This document shows positions 25,774 through 34,670 of a DNA stretch of 64,000 nucleotides, in pieces. Origin of the DNA: Bacillota bacterium (GTDB lineage Bacteria; Bacillota; Clostridia; Christensenellales; Aristaeellaceae); NCBI GenBank assembly GCA_023404345.1, contig JAEYCB010000036.1, forward strand, positions 33,486 to 97,485, written 5' to 3'. The notes under the pieces were generated by a model. It was not told the DNA's origin. It was given only the letters and a program-made list of their open reading frames with translations, and ran no database searches. Position numbers and translations under genes: made by a program. Position 1 is the stretch's first letter. The number at the start of each line of letters is the position of its first letter.

Positions 25774-26457
25774 TTAGCGTTCGCTTTTTTCCAGCGAAGC
25801 CCGCACAGCGTCCAGATGACGGCGCACCCGCTCCTGTGCCGCTTCCACGTCGCGCGCGCGCAGGGCGTCCAGAATGGCGCGGTGCTCGCGGATCACGGCG
25901 GCGCGGCGGCTTTCGGTGCGCATGCTGCGGGTTTTGATTTCGCGGATCAGCTCGTAATAGGTGTCGATGAAGGTGCTGAACAGGCGGTTTCCACTCAGCT
26001 TTGCCAGCTGGAAATGGAAATACCGGTCCAGTTGAGAGGCGGCTTCCGCTTCTTCCGGCGGCTCGTCAAGCAGGCCGTAGAGCGCATTAGTCTGCTCGTC
26101 GCTGGCTGAGAGAATGATGTTTTGCACGGCGCGGCACTCCATGACCTCCCGAAATTCCAGCAGGTCGCGGTAAGTGGCATGGCGCAGCTCTTCGGAAAGC
26201 GCGCGGGCAAAGGAATCGCCCACCACCGACTTGATGAACGTGCCGCCCTTGGGCGTGCGGCTCAGGTAGCCCCGCGCCTCCAGAATGGTCAGCGCCTCGC
26301 GCAGAATGCCCCGGCTCACGCCCAGCTGATCGGCCAGCTGGGCCTCCGGCGGAAGCCGCGTGCCCACGGTAAGCTCGCCGCTTTGCATGGCATGGGTAAA
26401 CTGCTCTGCAATCCTGTCGGACAGGCGCTGATCCTGTATGGGGTGGAAGTTCATCAT
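25774..26457 (-). CDS. FadR-type GntR family transcriptional regulator
   Basis: 227 residues. N-terminal winged helix (LSDRIAEQFTHAMQSGEL, TRLPPEAQLADQLGVSRG, EALTILEARGYLSRTPKGGT) and a C-terminal FCD domain (ELRHATYRDLLEFREVMECR, RYFHFQLAKLSGNRLF, EHRAILDALRARDVEAAQER). The FCD domain normally binds a carboxylate or sugar-acid effector through metal-holding histidines. It is the last gene of the minus-strand AtuA/ABC/ADP-ribosylglycohydrolase operon and is the natural candidate to control the promoter at 34711-34739. AGGAGG lies 11 bases before the first of two adjacent ATGs. Effector unknown. Confidence 0.9.
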   Translation of the reverse strand: MMNFHPIQDQRLSDRIAEQFTHAMQSGELTVGTRLPPEAQLADQLGVSRGILREALTILEARGYLSRTPKGGTFIKSVVGDSFARALSEELRHATYRDLLEFREVMECRAVQNIILSASDEQTNALYGLLDEPPEEAEAASQLDRYFHFQLAKLSGNRLFSTFIDTYYELIREIKTRSMRTESRRAAVIREHRAILDALRARDVEAAQERVRRHLDAVRASLEKSER

Positions 26458-26491
26458 GGAAAGTTATGCCTCCTAAACTTGGTTTTCCGCC

Positions 26492-27487
26492 TCACCCCAG
26501 CGAAATGGCCACGTCCGTCAGCCGGTCGGCGACCGCCCGGATGTCCATGCCCTTGGTAAACAAAAGGCAGGTGCCGGTGGGGTAGCGGGGCTTTTCCGCC
26601 CAGACGGGCGGGATGGTGTGATAGCCGAATTTGGCGCCCAGAATGGCGCCGCAGATGGCACCGATGGTGTCCGCGTCCCGCCCGAAATTGCCGGCGCAGG
26701 TCACACCCGTGCGGAAATCGCCATGCATCAGCTTCAGCACGCCAAACGCCTCGGCCACGGCCTCGCTTACGGCGGCCTTGTAGCTGGTCCACAGCTCGTC
26801 GTGCAGGGGCATCCAGGCAAGCAGCAGATTTCCGCCCGCCTCGTTCACAATGTCCAGCGCGCGCTGCATGGCGTAGGCAAACCACGTATCCTTGGGTATG
26901 GGCTTCATGGCGGCGGCGAGAATCTCGTCGATATCCGCATCCGCCATGGCGGCGGCTACCGCGGCGGCTACGGACTGCGCGCCCCAGATGCCCTCACGGT
27001 CGTGGCTGATGGAGGCGTCAATTTCCGCCATGGCAATGGCGCGGTCGATATCGCCCGCGCACAGCACGCCCACGGGGCTGATGCGCATGGCCGCGCCGTC
27101 GGAATGCCCATATGCATTGTACCTGCCCGACAGCGGGGGACGCAACCCCTTTCGCAAATTTCGGGAGGCTTCAAATTCGCTTGCGCCGCCGCGCTTGAGC
27201 TCGTCCTGGGTGGCCACGTGCTTGAGCCAGGCGTCCACCACGCAGTCGCTGGTGGGCTTGCCGCCGGATTCAATCAAAATCTGCGCGGTGAGCATGGCAA
27301 ACTCCGTATCGTCGGTGGACCAGCTGGCGCCCTTGTTAAAGTCCGTTGTAAAGCCGTAAGCCATCTGATTTTCCGGCTTGCGCGAAGCGTCGCCGAAACT
27401 GTCGCCAATGGCCAGGCCGATCAGCGCGCCGCGCGCCTTGTCGCGGTAAAGGTCCGGGTTTTGCAATAGCTCCTGTCGGGTCAGCAT
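26492..27487 (-). CDS. ADP-ribosylglycohydrolase family protein
   Basis: 331 residues. The DraG/ARH fold: ALIGLAIGDSFGDASRKPEN at the start, WSTDDTEFAMLTAQIL with the first metal-binding aspartates, SHDREGIWGAQSVAAA in the middle, and CAGNFGRDADTIGAICGAILG near the C-terminus with the second metal-binding set. These hydrolases bind two Mg2+ ions and cleave ribosyl N- or O-glycosidic bonds. In a sugar-importer operon the substrate is more likely a small ribosylated or nucleoside-like compound than a protein. It directly follows the larger homologue (3-base gap), so the two may act in sequence or as a complex. GGAGG precedes the ATG at 27487. Confidence 0.9.
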   Translation of the reverse strand: MLTRQELLQNPDLYRDKARGALIGLAIGDSFGDASRKPENQMAYGFTTDFNKGASWSTDDTEFAMLTAQILIESGGKPTSDCVVDAWLKHVATQDELKRGGASEFEASRNLRKGLRPPLSGRYNAYGHSDGAAMRISPVGVLCAGDIDRAIAMAEIDASISHDREGIWGAQSVAAAVAAAMADADIDEILAAAMKPIPKDTWFAYAMQRALDIVNEAGGNLLLAWMPLHDELWTSYKAAVSEAVAEAFGVLKLMHGDFRTGVTCAGNFGRDADTIGAICGAILGAKFGYHTIPPVWAEKPRYPTGTCLLFTKGMDIRAVADRLTDVAISLG

Positions 27488-27490
27488 GCC

Positions 27491-29587
27491 TTATTCCTCC
27501 TCATCGGATGTGAACTCGCGTATGGTCAGGTCGCCAAAATCGGCGCGGCCCATGGCAAACATGGCGTATCCCGCCATGCCGTAGGCCAGGGAGCCGTCGG
27601 TGGCTTCCAGGGTTTTCCCGTCCACGGTCAGGGTCAGCCGGTCGCCCTGGGCACTGAGGCAAAGCGTGTATTCCCGGTCAAACACCCAGTCCAGTGGCAT
27701 CTGCGCTAACAGGCGCATTTCTCCCTCGTGCATGACCGCGATGACCGCGCGTCCCGCGCCGTACAGCCCCGCATAGTACCCGCGCCGCGCGCCCTGCGCC
27801 CGCAGGGCCAGCAGCGCCTGCGTGCCGTTGCGCGGCGTAACGTGCGCCGTCAGCTGGCAGTTACGCATGAAGTAATTGCCGGTGAAGGCCTGCGCTTCCT
27901 TTTCGCATAAAAGGGTGAGACGGCCGCCTTCCAGATCCCACGCGCCGTGGTTGTGGGAGAAGGGAATCACGCTTCCAAATTCTTTTTTCAGCAAAGCGGG
28001 ACGAAGGGTGTAGCAGGCCGGGCCCCAGATGCGCAGAAGCGTGGGGCGGAGCGTGCCGGACAGCGCGAATTTTCCCGGCGCGGCGGATTCGATCCGCACA
28101 CCGATTTCGTCGATCAGCCCACCGTCTACCTCGGGCAGGACAAAGCGCAGCGCCACATCCGCGTCGGACGCATCCAGCAGCGTGGGGGAAAGCGAAATTT
28201 CCGCGCCCGAAAGGCTGTTTCGCACATAAGGGGTGAGAATCAGCAGCTCGCCCGCGAGCTTGTCATAGCCCAGGCGCATTTCCACCTGCTGGCCGGGGTA
28301 GGCCCTGGGCGAAAAGACCGGCATGTAGCGCTCGTCGCTGAAATCGGCACGCCGCCAGAAGGGCTTGTAAAACAGCTTTGCCTTCTGGCCCCGCACCATG
28401 CGGTCCAGCAGCACCGATCCGTCCCGGAGCCTTGCGCAGGTGGGAATGTCGCAGGCAAAGCGCAGGCCGTGGGTGCTTCCCGGCAGGGAAAAGTCAAAGT
28501 ACACCTCGCCCTCGCGCACACGGCCGGAAACTTCCTCCGGCACGGGCTCGCCGCGCAGGCGGTAGCCCCAGCGGGCCAGCTCCCAGGCATAGCTGGGAAT
28601 GTCCAGAATATTCAGGTAGCCGGAAATGCCCGACAGGACGATTTCGTCGTTGATGGGGTCACGGTAATGCGCGGGCAGGCCCTCCAGGCCGCACGCCACG
28701 CCCAGAATGGTGCCAACATTGCCCGCGTTGCAGTCCGTATCCCACGAGCACATGGTGGCGATCTCCACGGTGCGCGCGAAGTCGCCCGCACCATAGCACA
28801 TAGCCAGCGCGCACACGCCCGCGTTGGGGATGATGTGGCACACCCCGCCGTAGCGGTCATAGCCCCACTTGGCCTCCAGCATCGCGCGGCAGGCGCGCCA
28901 GTCGTCGGGATTGGCACGGTGGAAAGCGCGCACAGCTTCCACCACGGCGGCATAGACGCTTTCCCGCGGAATCTGCGCAAGCCCCGCATCCATGATGGCG
29001 TCGATGTCGGCCGTTTCAAACGCCTTTGAGATGCATGCGGCAATAAAGGCAGCGCCGTTGAGCCCCTCGCCGTCGTGGCTTACGGAGGCGGCGGCCCTGG
29101 CGTACCGTGCCGCCCTCGCCGGGTCGGCGGGCGCCACCAGTCCCCAGGTGTCAATGAAAATCTGTCCGCCGATCTGCTCGGCCAGAGTCTTGCCGTTTTG
29201 GCAGATGCTGCCGGACTGCGGGGCGGGCACGCCGTTTTTCAGATTGAGGTAGGCCGTGTGCTCGGTGCTGATGCCGTATCCGCCCCACCAGTACAGGCCA
29301 ACGCCCTCGCGCGCGTAGTTGAGCCAGGCCTCCGCTACAGCCTGCGCCGTGGGCTCGCCCGCGCTGTCGTCAAGCGCGCGCAGAAAAAACACCGGGCCGT
29401 TGGCGTCGTCGTCGGCGGCAAAATGCTTGTAGTCCTTCACATAGCCGCGGATATCGCCGTAGGTATCGTGGATGCGTTCATAGCTCCACAGAGCGGGCTC
29501 CACCGGCGCGCCCAGGCGGATGCCGATGTTCATACCCAAAAAGCCCGCGTAGATTTTTTGTACATACGCCATGGGTTCCAAGGCCAT
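27491..29587 (-). CDS. ADP-ribosylglycohydrolase with C-terminal beta-sandwich domains
   Basis: 698 residues. The N-terminal about 350 residues are an ADP-ribosylglycohydrolase domain: YAGFLGMNIGIRLGAPVE, FAADDDANGPVFFLRAL, VSHDGEGLNGAAFIAAC, and the C-terminal metal motif SWDTDCNAGNVGTILG. The rest looks like carbohydrate-active beta-sandwich modules. Residues near 510-690 resemble a concanavalin-like (LamG/3-keto-glycoside hydrolase type) domain (GAWDLEGGRLTLLCEKE, YFMRNCQLTAHVTPRNGTQA, YAGLYGAGRAVIAVM). No signal peptide is seen, so it is probably cytosolic. The combination suggests an enzyme on an imported glycoside. The ribosome binding site GGAGG is only four bases from the first ATG; ATG 29572 is an alternative start. 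Confidence 0.85.
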   Translation of the reverse strand: MALEPMAYVQKIYAGFLGMNIGIRLGAPVEPALWSYERIHDTYGDIRGYVKDYKHFAADDDANGPVFFLRALDDSAGEPTAQAVAEAWLNYAREGVGLYWWGGYGISTEHTAYLNLKNGVPAPQSGSICQNGKTLAEQIGGQIFIDTWGLVAPADPARAARYARAAASVSHDGEGLNGAAFIAACISKAFETADIDAIMDAGLAQIPRESVYAAVVEAVRAFHRANPDDWRACRAMLEAKWGYDRYGGVCHIIPNAGVCALAMCYGAGDFARTVEIATMCSWDTDCNAGNVGTILGVACGLEGLPAHYRDPINDEIVLSGISGYLNILDIPSYAWELARWGYRLRGEPVPEEVSGRVREGEVYFDFSLPGSTHGLRFACDIPTCARLRDGSVLLDRMVRGQKAKLFYKPFWRRADFSDERYMPVFSPRAYPGQQVEMRLGYDKLAGELLILTPYVRNSLSGAEISLSPTLLDASDADVALRFVLPEVDGGLIDEIGVRIESAAPGKFALSGTLRPTLLRIWGPACYTLRPALLKKEFGSVIPFSHNHGAWDLEGGRLTLLCEKEAQAFTGNYFMRNCQLTAHVTPRNGTQALLALRAQGARRGYYAGLYGAGRAVIAVMHEGEMRLLAQMPLDWVFDREYTLCLSAQGDRLTLTVDGKTLEATDGSLAYGMAGYAMFAMGRADFGDLTIREFTSDEEE

Positions 29588-29603
29588 ACAGCCTCCTTCG
29601 CTG

Positions 29604-29636
29604 AAAAAAGGGGAACGGGGACGGCCCCGTTCCCCC
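29604..29636 (-). terminator. Strong intrinsic terminator inside the operon
   Basis: GGGGAACGGGG (29610-29620) pairs perfectly with CCCCGTTCCCC (29625-29635) around a 4-base loop. On the minus strand it is followed by TTTTTT (29609-29604). It lies between the binding-protein gene and the ADP-ribosylglycohydrolase genes and would reduce expression of the enzymes relative to the importer. Confidence 0.9.
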
Positions 29637-29650
29637 GGTTTGATAAGGGG

Positions 29651-31096
29651 TTATTGCAGCACGGAGTTGACGTATTCGGTCAGCGCGTCACCGCCGGCGG
29701 CGTTGAACTTCTCCACCATCTCGGCAAAGCCATCCACGGGGCGCACGCCGCGCACGATTTCGTTGGCATACTCGGTGTAGATGGAAGTTACCGCGGCCAG
29801 CTGGGGCTGCAGCTCGTCGGGGATGGTCACGTTCACATCATTATAATAGTACTGAGCACCCAGCGCAAGGCTGTCGGCAGCGGGGGTGCTGAGCACGGGG
29901 GTGGCCAGCTTCAGGTCCGCGGGCAGGCCGTCCACCGTGGGGAAGAAGCGCGCCCAGTAGCCGCCCCAGGCATCGGTGAAGGTAATCACGCCGTCTTCCA
30001 CGGTGTAGTGCACGCCCTCCACGCCCAGCTTGTCAATCATGCGGCCTTCGGGGCTGGCCATGTAGTCCAGAATGGCAAAGGCGGCGTCCTTCACGTTCTG
30101 CTCAATGGTGGCGTTGATGGCAAAGCCGCGCTCTTCCTTGGTCACGTCGATGGACTGGAACGCCTGGCCGATGCCCTTGGCCGGGGGCAGGGCCACCAGC
30201 TCGGCATCTTCGCCCATGGTCTGCACCATCTTGGTGTTGTACACCTGAATCACGTCGCCCGCGGTGCCCGCGATCAGCGCGCAGTCGCCCTCATAGAAGG
30301 CCTGCTCCATGGTATCCCACGCCTTGGTGATGTAGTCGGCGTCCAGGATGCCATCGGCGTAGAGCTGGGCATAGAAGGCCAGCTTGTTCTTCTCCTGCTC
30401 GGTCACCATGGAGTAGACGTACTTGCCATCCTCCTGCTGCATCAGGGTGCCGGTTACGCCAAAGGCATGGTTGAAGATGCTGTTGAGACGGGCCAGGCTG
30501 CCGTCCACCGTGGTGCCAAACTTGACCACGCCTGCGTCCATCAGCTCCTTGAGCAGCGTGGCGTAGGCTTCGGGGGTGGGATCAGCCAGGAATGCGTCCT
30601 TGGAGGGAGCCTGGTCAAGGAAGTCGCCGCGAATGACAGGAGCGGAGAACTTGGCCGGCGCCAGCCACAGCAGGTAGGGGGAGCTGGCCAGACGGGCCTT
30701 GGAATGCTCGCCCAGCAGATCCTTCACGTAGGTGCTGTTTTCCACGTAGGGGGTCAGGTCCTCCAGAAGGCCCTCGGCCACCACGGGGGTATCGGTGTTG
30801 CCCTGGAAAAAGATGATATCCGGGTTGATTTCGCCCGTGCGGAACGCCAGCGGAACCACTTCCACGTAGGTGCCCGCGGGCGCTTCGAGAATGGTGATGT
30901 CCACATAGTTGCCCTGCGCCGCCATGCCCTTTTCAATCGCGTCTACCACGGCGATGGTATCGGCCTCATCGGGCGATACGTCCTTGATAAGGATGGATAC
31001 GGGAACGGGCGCATCCGCAGTACCGATTTCGGCAACGGCGGCGGTGCTCATCAGCACCAGCGAGGCGGCCAGAAGAAACGCGAGCCATTTTTTCAT
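29651..31096 (-). CDS. ABC transporter extracellular solute-binding protein (family 1)
   Basis: 481 residues. The signal peptide MKKWLAFLLAASLVLMSTAA is followed by an AVAEIG cleavage region with no cysteine, so it is not a classical lipoprotein. The mature protein has the two-lobed family 1 binding-protein pattern (PDIIFFQGNTDTPVVAEGLL, CALIAGTAGDVIQVYN). It precedes permease partners of the LplB/LplC (YtcQ-YteP-YtcP) type, which import complex saccharides in gut Firmicutes. The gene is on the minus strand, with GGAGG before the ATG at 31096 and a strong terminator downstream. The ligand is unknown; neighbouring enzymes suggest a glycosidic or ribosylated compound. Confidence 0.9.
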   Translation of the reverse strand: MKKWLAFLLAASLVLMSTAAVAEIGTADAPVPVSILIKDVSPDEADTIAVVDAIEKGMAAQGNYVDITILEAPAGTYVEVVPLAFRTGEINPDIIFFQGNTDTPVVAEGLLEDLTPYVENSTYVKDLLGEHSKARLASSPYLLWLAPAKFSAPVIRGDFLDQAPSKDAFLADPTPEAYATLLKELMDAGVVKFGTTVDGSLARLNSIFNHAFGVTGTLMQQEDGKYVYSMVTEQEKNKLAFYAQLYADGILDADYITKAWDTMEQAFYEGDCALIAGTAGDVIQVYNTKMVQTMGEDAELVALPPAKGIGQAFQSIDVTKEERGFAINATIEQNVKDAAFAILDYMASPEGRMIDKLGVEGVHYTVEDGVITFTDAWGGYWARFFPTVDGLPADLKLATPVLSTPAADSLALGAQYYYNDVNVTIPDELQPQLAAVTSIYTEYANEIVRGVRPVDGFAEMVEKFNAAGGDALTEYVNSVLQ

Positions 31097-31160
31097 TCGG
31101 GGTTCCTCCTTGAAGATAGATTTATGGTTATGGCTGAATCCGCAGCCATTGGGTACGGGG

Positions 31161-32048
31161 TTATTCCTTTACGCTGCCCGCCATGACATCGCGGGTATAG
31201 AACTTGAGCACGATGGGATAGAGCAGCAAAATGGGCACGATGGCGATGACGATGGTGGCCGCCTTCAGCGCGCCGTAGTCGATGCGGGCCAGTTCGTTGT
31301 AGTCCATCACGTTTTGTGCGCCGATGAGCGATACCGTGTCACCCAGCACCACGAACTGACGCAGAATCACCTGCAAGGTGGTTTTGGCCTTTTCCGTCAG
31401 GTAGATGCTGGCCTTGAAATATTCGTTCCAGCGCACCACGGCATAGAACATGGTAATGGTGGCAATGCCGCTTTTGGCCAGCGGGAACACCATGGAAAAG
31501 ATCATGCGCACATGGCCCGCGCCGTCGATGCGCGCAGCTTCGTAGATATCCATGGGAACGGCCTGGAAATAGCGCATCATGATAATCAGGTAGTACACGT
31601 TCACCGATGTGACCAGAATGACCGACCACTGGCTGCCGATCAGGCCCAGCTGCTTTACCAGCAGGTATTCCGGAACCAGACCGGGATCAAAGAGCATCAT
31701 CACAATCAGGAAGGTCATGATGATTTTTTTGAACATCAGACCCGGCTGAATCAGCACATAGGCGGCGCTGGTGGTCAGCAGAATGTTGATGGCCGTGCCC
31801 ACCACGGTGATGAAGATGGAGTTCCACAGGGTGGGAAGAATGACCTTGTTGGAAAATACGATGTCGTAATTGACCGTGCTGAATCCCGCCGGAATCACCC
31901 GAAGGCCGCTCATGGAGGGGGAAAGCGCCGGATCGGAGAAGGACTTGGCCAGAATGTTGAGCATGGGGATCAGCATCGTCAGCGCCAGAAGCACCATCAC
32001 GATGCTCAACAGCAACTGGCCGAGGGTAAAGCGCCTGCGTTTTTTCAT
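31161..32048 (-). CDS. Carbohydrate ABC transporter permease (LplC/YtcP type)
   Basis: 295 residues. Six hydrophobic segments and the EAA loop near the C-terminus (IYEAARIDGAGHVRMIFSMV, then FPLAKSGIATI), which contacts the ATPase. The N-terminus RFTLGQLLLSIVMVLLALTM and ending (F)YTRDVMAGSVKE match the LplC/YtcP branch. It pairs with the upstream permease (13-base gap). No ATPase gene is in the operon, as is common for this class, which shares a general MsmX-type ATPase encoded elsewhere. Confidence 0.92.
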   Translation of the reverse strand: MKKRRRFTLGQLLLSIVMVLLALTMLIPMLNILAKSFSDPALSPSMSGLRVIPAGFSTVNYDIVFSNKVILPTLWNSIFITVVGTAINILLTTSAAYVLIQPGLMFKKIIMTFLIVMMLFDPGLVPEYLLVKQLGLIGSQWSVILVTSVNVYYLIIMMRYFQAVPMDIYEAARIDGAGHVRMIFSMVFPLAKSGIATITMFYAVVRWNEYFKASIYLTEKAKTTLQVILRQFVVLGDTVSLIGAQNVMDYNELARIDYGALKAATIVIAIVPILLLYPIVLKFYTRDVMAGSVKE

Positions 32049-32061
32049 CGCTCCTGCCTCC

Positions 32062-32979
32062 TTACCACACGCCCGTGCCGGTGAGGCGCTTGCTGGTCAC
32101 GTGAGTGAGAAGCACCAGCATCACGCCAAACACGCCCTTGACCAGACCCACCGCCGTGGCCAGTGAGTACTGCCCCTGACCGATGCCGATGCTGTAGATG
32201 TAGGTATCCAGAATTTCGATGGAGCTGTTGACGGCCGCGTTGGTGAAGTTGAGCACCTGGTCAAAGCCGGCGTTGAGGAAAAAGCCCAGATTCAGGATGA
32301 ACATCGTCACCATCGGCGTGACCAGCGCGGGCAGCACGATATAGCGCACCATCTGAAAGCGCGTGGCTCCGTCGATGTCCGCCGCCTCATACAGGGACGG
32401 GCTGATACCCAGGATGGTGGTAAAGTAGATGATGGAATCCCATCCCAGCGAACGCCAGCCCTCGGAGAAGAACAGCACCCAGCGGATGGAGCCCTTGTCG
32501 GTCATGTAGTCGATGGGGGTGAGGCCAAACAGGCCGCGAATCTGGTTCACTGCGCCGGTTTTGGAAAGAAAGCTGATCCAGATACCCGCGATCACCACCC
32601 AGGACAGGAAGTGCGGCAGGTAGCTCACAACCTGCGTGAATTTACGCAGGCGCCCCAAACGCATTTCGGACAGCAGAATGGCAAACAGCGGAAAGAAGGG
32701 AAACAGCAGCACATACTTCATCAGGCTGATGATGAGCGTGTTGAGCAGAATTTCCTTCATCAGGGGAGAGCCGAACATCATCTCAAAGTATTTCAGTCCC
32801 GCCCATGTCCAGGCGCTGCGGCCGCTGAAGTTATAGAAGGCCAGCCGCATGTTCCAGATGGGAATCACCCGGAAGATGATGAAGTAGACCAGCGTTGGCA
32901 AAAGCAGCGCGTAAAGTACCCAGTCCAGCCGAAGGCGGCGCAGACCGGCTTGCAGCCTCGAGGGATTGGTGCGTTGCAT
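32062..32979 (-). CDS. ABC transporter permease (LplB/YteP type)
   Basis: 305 residues. Begins with a basic cytoplasmic tail, then LDWVLYALLLPTLVYFIIF. The EAA loop reads LYEAADIDGATRFQMVRYIV followed by LPALVTP. The C-terminal segment FGVMLVLLTHVTSKRLTGTG is typical of LplB-like sugar permeases. It forms the heterodimeric channel with the downstream LplC-type protein. The start has AGGAGGAATGGGG upstream on the minus strand. Confidence 0.92.
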   Translation of the reverse strand: MQRTNPSRLQAGLRRLRLDWVLYALLLPTLVYFIIFRVIPIWNMRLAFYNFSGRSAWTWAGLKYFEMMFGSPLMKEILLNTLIISLMKYVLLFPFFPLFAILLSEMRLGRLRKFTQVVSYLPHFLSWVVIAGIWISFLSKTGAVNQIRGLFGLTPIDYMTDKGSIRWVLFFSEGWRSLGWDSIIYFTTILGISPSLYEAADIDGATRFQMVRYIVLPALVTPMVTMFILNLGFFLNAGFDQVLNFTNAAVNSSIEILDTYIYSIGIGQGQYSLATAVGLVKGVFGVMLVLLTHVTSKRLTGTGVW

Positions 32980-32996
32980 TCCCCATTCCTCCTTGT

Positions 32997-33305
32997 TTAT
33001 GGAATGTCGATATCCATCAGCGGCGCGTGCTGCTGCGCGCCGTATACGTCGCGGTCGCCCACGGTGCCGGAAGGAACGTCGCGCAGATAGGTGATTTTGA
33101 TGCCCAGCGCCGCGTCATAGCGGACAAATTCCAAAATGCGCTCCGGCGGCAGATGATACAGCGTTGCTACGCTTTCGCGCGTGACGCGCCCGCTGTCCAC
33201 CACCCGGCGGTACTTTTCGGGATCGTCAAAGAGAATGTCCAGCGTAATTTCGTAGGGCCCGCTGTTTTTGCTGCGAAGCACCTTCGCCAGTTCGTATAGC
33301 CGCAT
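32997..33305 (-). CDS. DUF4387 family protein
   Basis: 102 residues from ATG 33305. The family's conserved opening (LYELAKVLRSKNSGPYEITL, then DILFDDPEKYRRVV) is clear. DUF4387 proteins are nearly always encoded next to AtuA/DUF1446 proteins or fused to them, as here. Together they are thought to form one enzyme, but the reaction is unknown outside acyclic terpene degradation in Pseudomonas. The start was placed after the AtuA stop, four bases downstream of it. Confidence 0.85.
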   Translation of the reverse strand: MRLYELAKVLRSKNSGPYEITLDILFDDPEKYRRVVDSGRVTRESVATLYHLPPERILEFVRYDAALGIKITYLRDVPSGTVGDRDVYGAQQHAPLMDIDIP

Positions 33306-33309
33306 GCCC

Positions 33310-34659
33310 TCACACCTCCGCAAGCTCGATGGGGAACAGGTCACGCCCATTTGGCACCTTCAGCAGGTGATAGACGGAAAACGCATATACCGGGCCGAAG
33401 GGGACGTCGCTTGGCGCGAAGGGGAAAGCCAGATTTCCAGCGGTGGACTTGCGCCCCTCGTAGCCGAAATGCAGGTAGGAGGACCGCACCGTGGCGCAGA
33501 TGGCATTTGCCAGCTCCTGATCGGGGGCAATGACCTCAAACATCAGTCCCACCTCATGGGGAAGATCCCGGCAGGGTTCGCATGCACCCATCACCGCATC
33601 AATGCCGTAGTGGTAAAAATGAATCTGATAGCTTTCAGGCGGCACGTCCGCATAGTAGGCATGAACGCCGCGCACCACCTCGCGTTCCACTTCCTCCAGA
33701 CGGGAGATGAGCAGCGGGTCGCGGATGCCAGCCAGCACAAAGGTGCGGTACGCTACCGGCCGCGCTCCCTCCAGCTTCAGCGTATAGGGCTGGGAAATCA
33801 GCCTGCTGCCCGTTACACGTACCTTCCCGCCGCCCAGCTCGGTAAAGGTGCATGCGCTCAAATCCAGCAGCATGCCGGGGCCGTGCAGCAGGTAGGGATG
33901 ATCCTTTTCGTAGAAGGTATGCGCGGCGACGCTTACGCTGGTGCAGCGGCGTGAGGGGGAGGAAGGGTACACCACAAAGCCGTCATCCTCCAAAACGCCC
34001 AGCATGCAGTCCTTGGTGGTGCCGGGCTCTGAGCACAGTGCGCCGCATTCCAGAATCTTGCCCAGGTGGTAGGCAAGCCCCGCGTCGTGCCCGCGCTTTA
34101 CGCCCACGGCCGCAAAGGGCGCTGGGTCGTACGCCCGGCCGCAGATGATGACCTGCGCCATATCCAGCGCGTCCAATACCGGCTCCATGCCCATCTGCGC
34201 CACCACGCCGTTGGTCTGGGCCAGGGTTTCGGGCGTGAGGTCCGGCACGTTTTCGCTCATCTTTTCAATATCGCCGCGCGAAAGGGCGTCCAGAATCACG
34301 CTGTCGGGAATATCAGCCCAGATCACCGCGGTTTTGGGATGCCAGTCCATTTCGGCGCACACCTCGCGGATGATGGACAGGGTCCACTCCGTATGGGTGC
34401 GTGCGCCGGACCCTCCCGCCGAGCCGATCACCAGCGGAATAGCAAGCTCCCTCGCGCCCTGCATCAGCAGCTGAAGATCCTTTTTTGCGGCCATGCGGCT
34501 CACAATGGCCACGCCCGCGCCCAGTTTGTGCGGACCCGCGTCCGTTGAACCCGCGTCCACCACAATGGCGTCCGGCTTTTCCGCCAGTGCCCGCCGGAAT
34601 GATTCTTCTGGAAAGCCGTACCCCAGAATGCCACAGGGGGAACAGATACAAGTACGCAT
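33310..34659 (-). CDS. AtuA-like acyclic terpene utilisation family protein (DUF1446)
   Basis: 449 residues. It opens CICSPCGILGYGFPEESFRR and has VVDAGSTDAGPHKLG, VIGSAGGSGARTHTEWTLSI, IICGRAYDPAPFAAVGVKRG, and HLGKILECGALCSEPG, all hallmarks of DUF1446/AtuA. In Pseudomonas AtuA is part of citronellol/geraniol catabolism, but most family members, especially in Firmicutes operons with transporters and DUF4387, act on unknown substrates. It is the first gene of the minus-strand operon, with GAGGTG before the ATG and a strong promoter 50 bases upstream. No lipid-degradation genes are nearby, so a terpene substrate is unlikely. Confidence 0.88.
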   Translation of the reverse strand: MRTCICSPCGILGYGFPEESFRRALAEKPDAIVVDAGSTDAGPHKLGAGVAIVSRMAAKKDLQLLMQGARELAIPLVIGSAGGSGARTHTEWTLSIIREVCAEMDWHPKTAVIWADIPDSVILDALSRGDIEKMSENVPDLTPETLAQTNGVVAQMGMEPVLDALDMAQVIICGRAYDPAPFAAVGVKRGHDAGLAYHLGKILECGALCSEPGTTKDCMLGVLEDDGFVVYPSSPSRRCTSVSVAAHTFYEKDHPYLLHGPGMLLDLSACTFTELGGGKVRVTGSRLISQPYTLKLEGARPVAYRTFVLAGIRDPLLISRLEEVEREVVRGVHAYYADVPPESYQIHFYHYGIDAVMGACEPCRDLPHEVGLMFEVIAPDQELANAICATVRSSYLHFGYEGRKSTAGNLAFPFAPSDVPFGPVYAFSVYHLLKVPNGRDLFPIELAEV

Positions 34660-34670
34660 AGATACACCTC

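Noticed and set aside
33310..34659. A terpene degradation pathway based on the AtuA name
   Set aside because: No acyl-CoA dehydrogenase, carboxylase or other atu/liu genes are nearby; the transporter and hydrolases point elsewhere.
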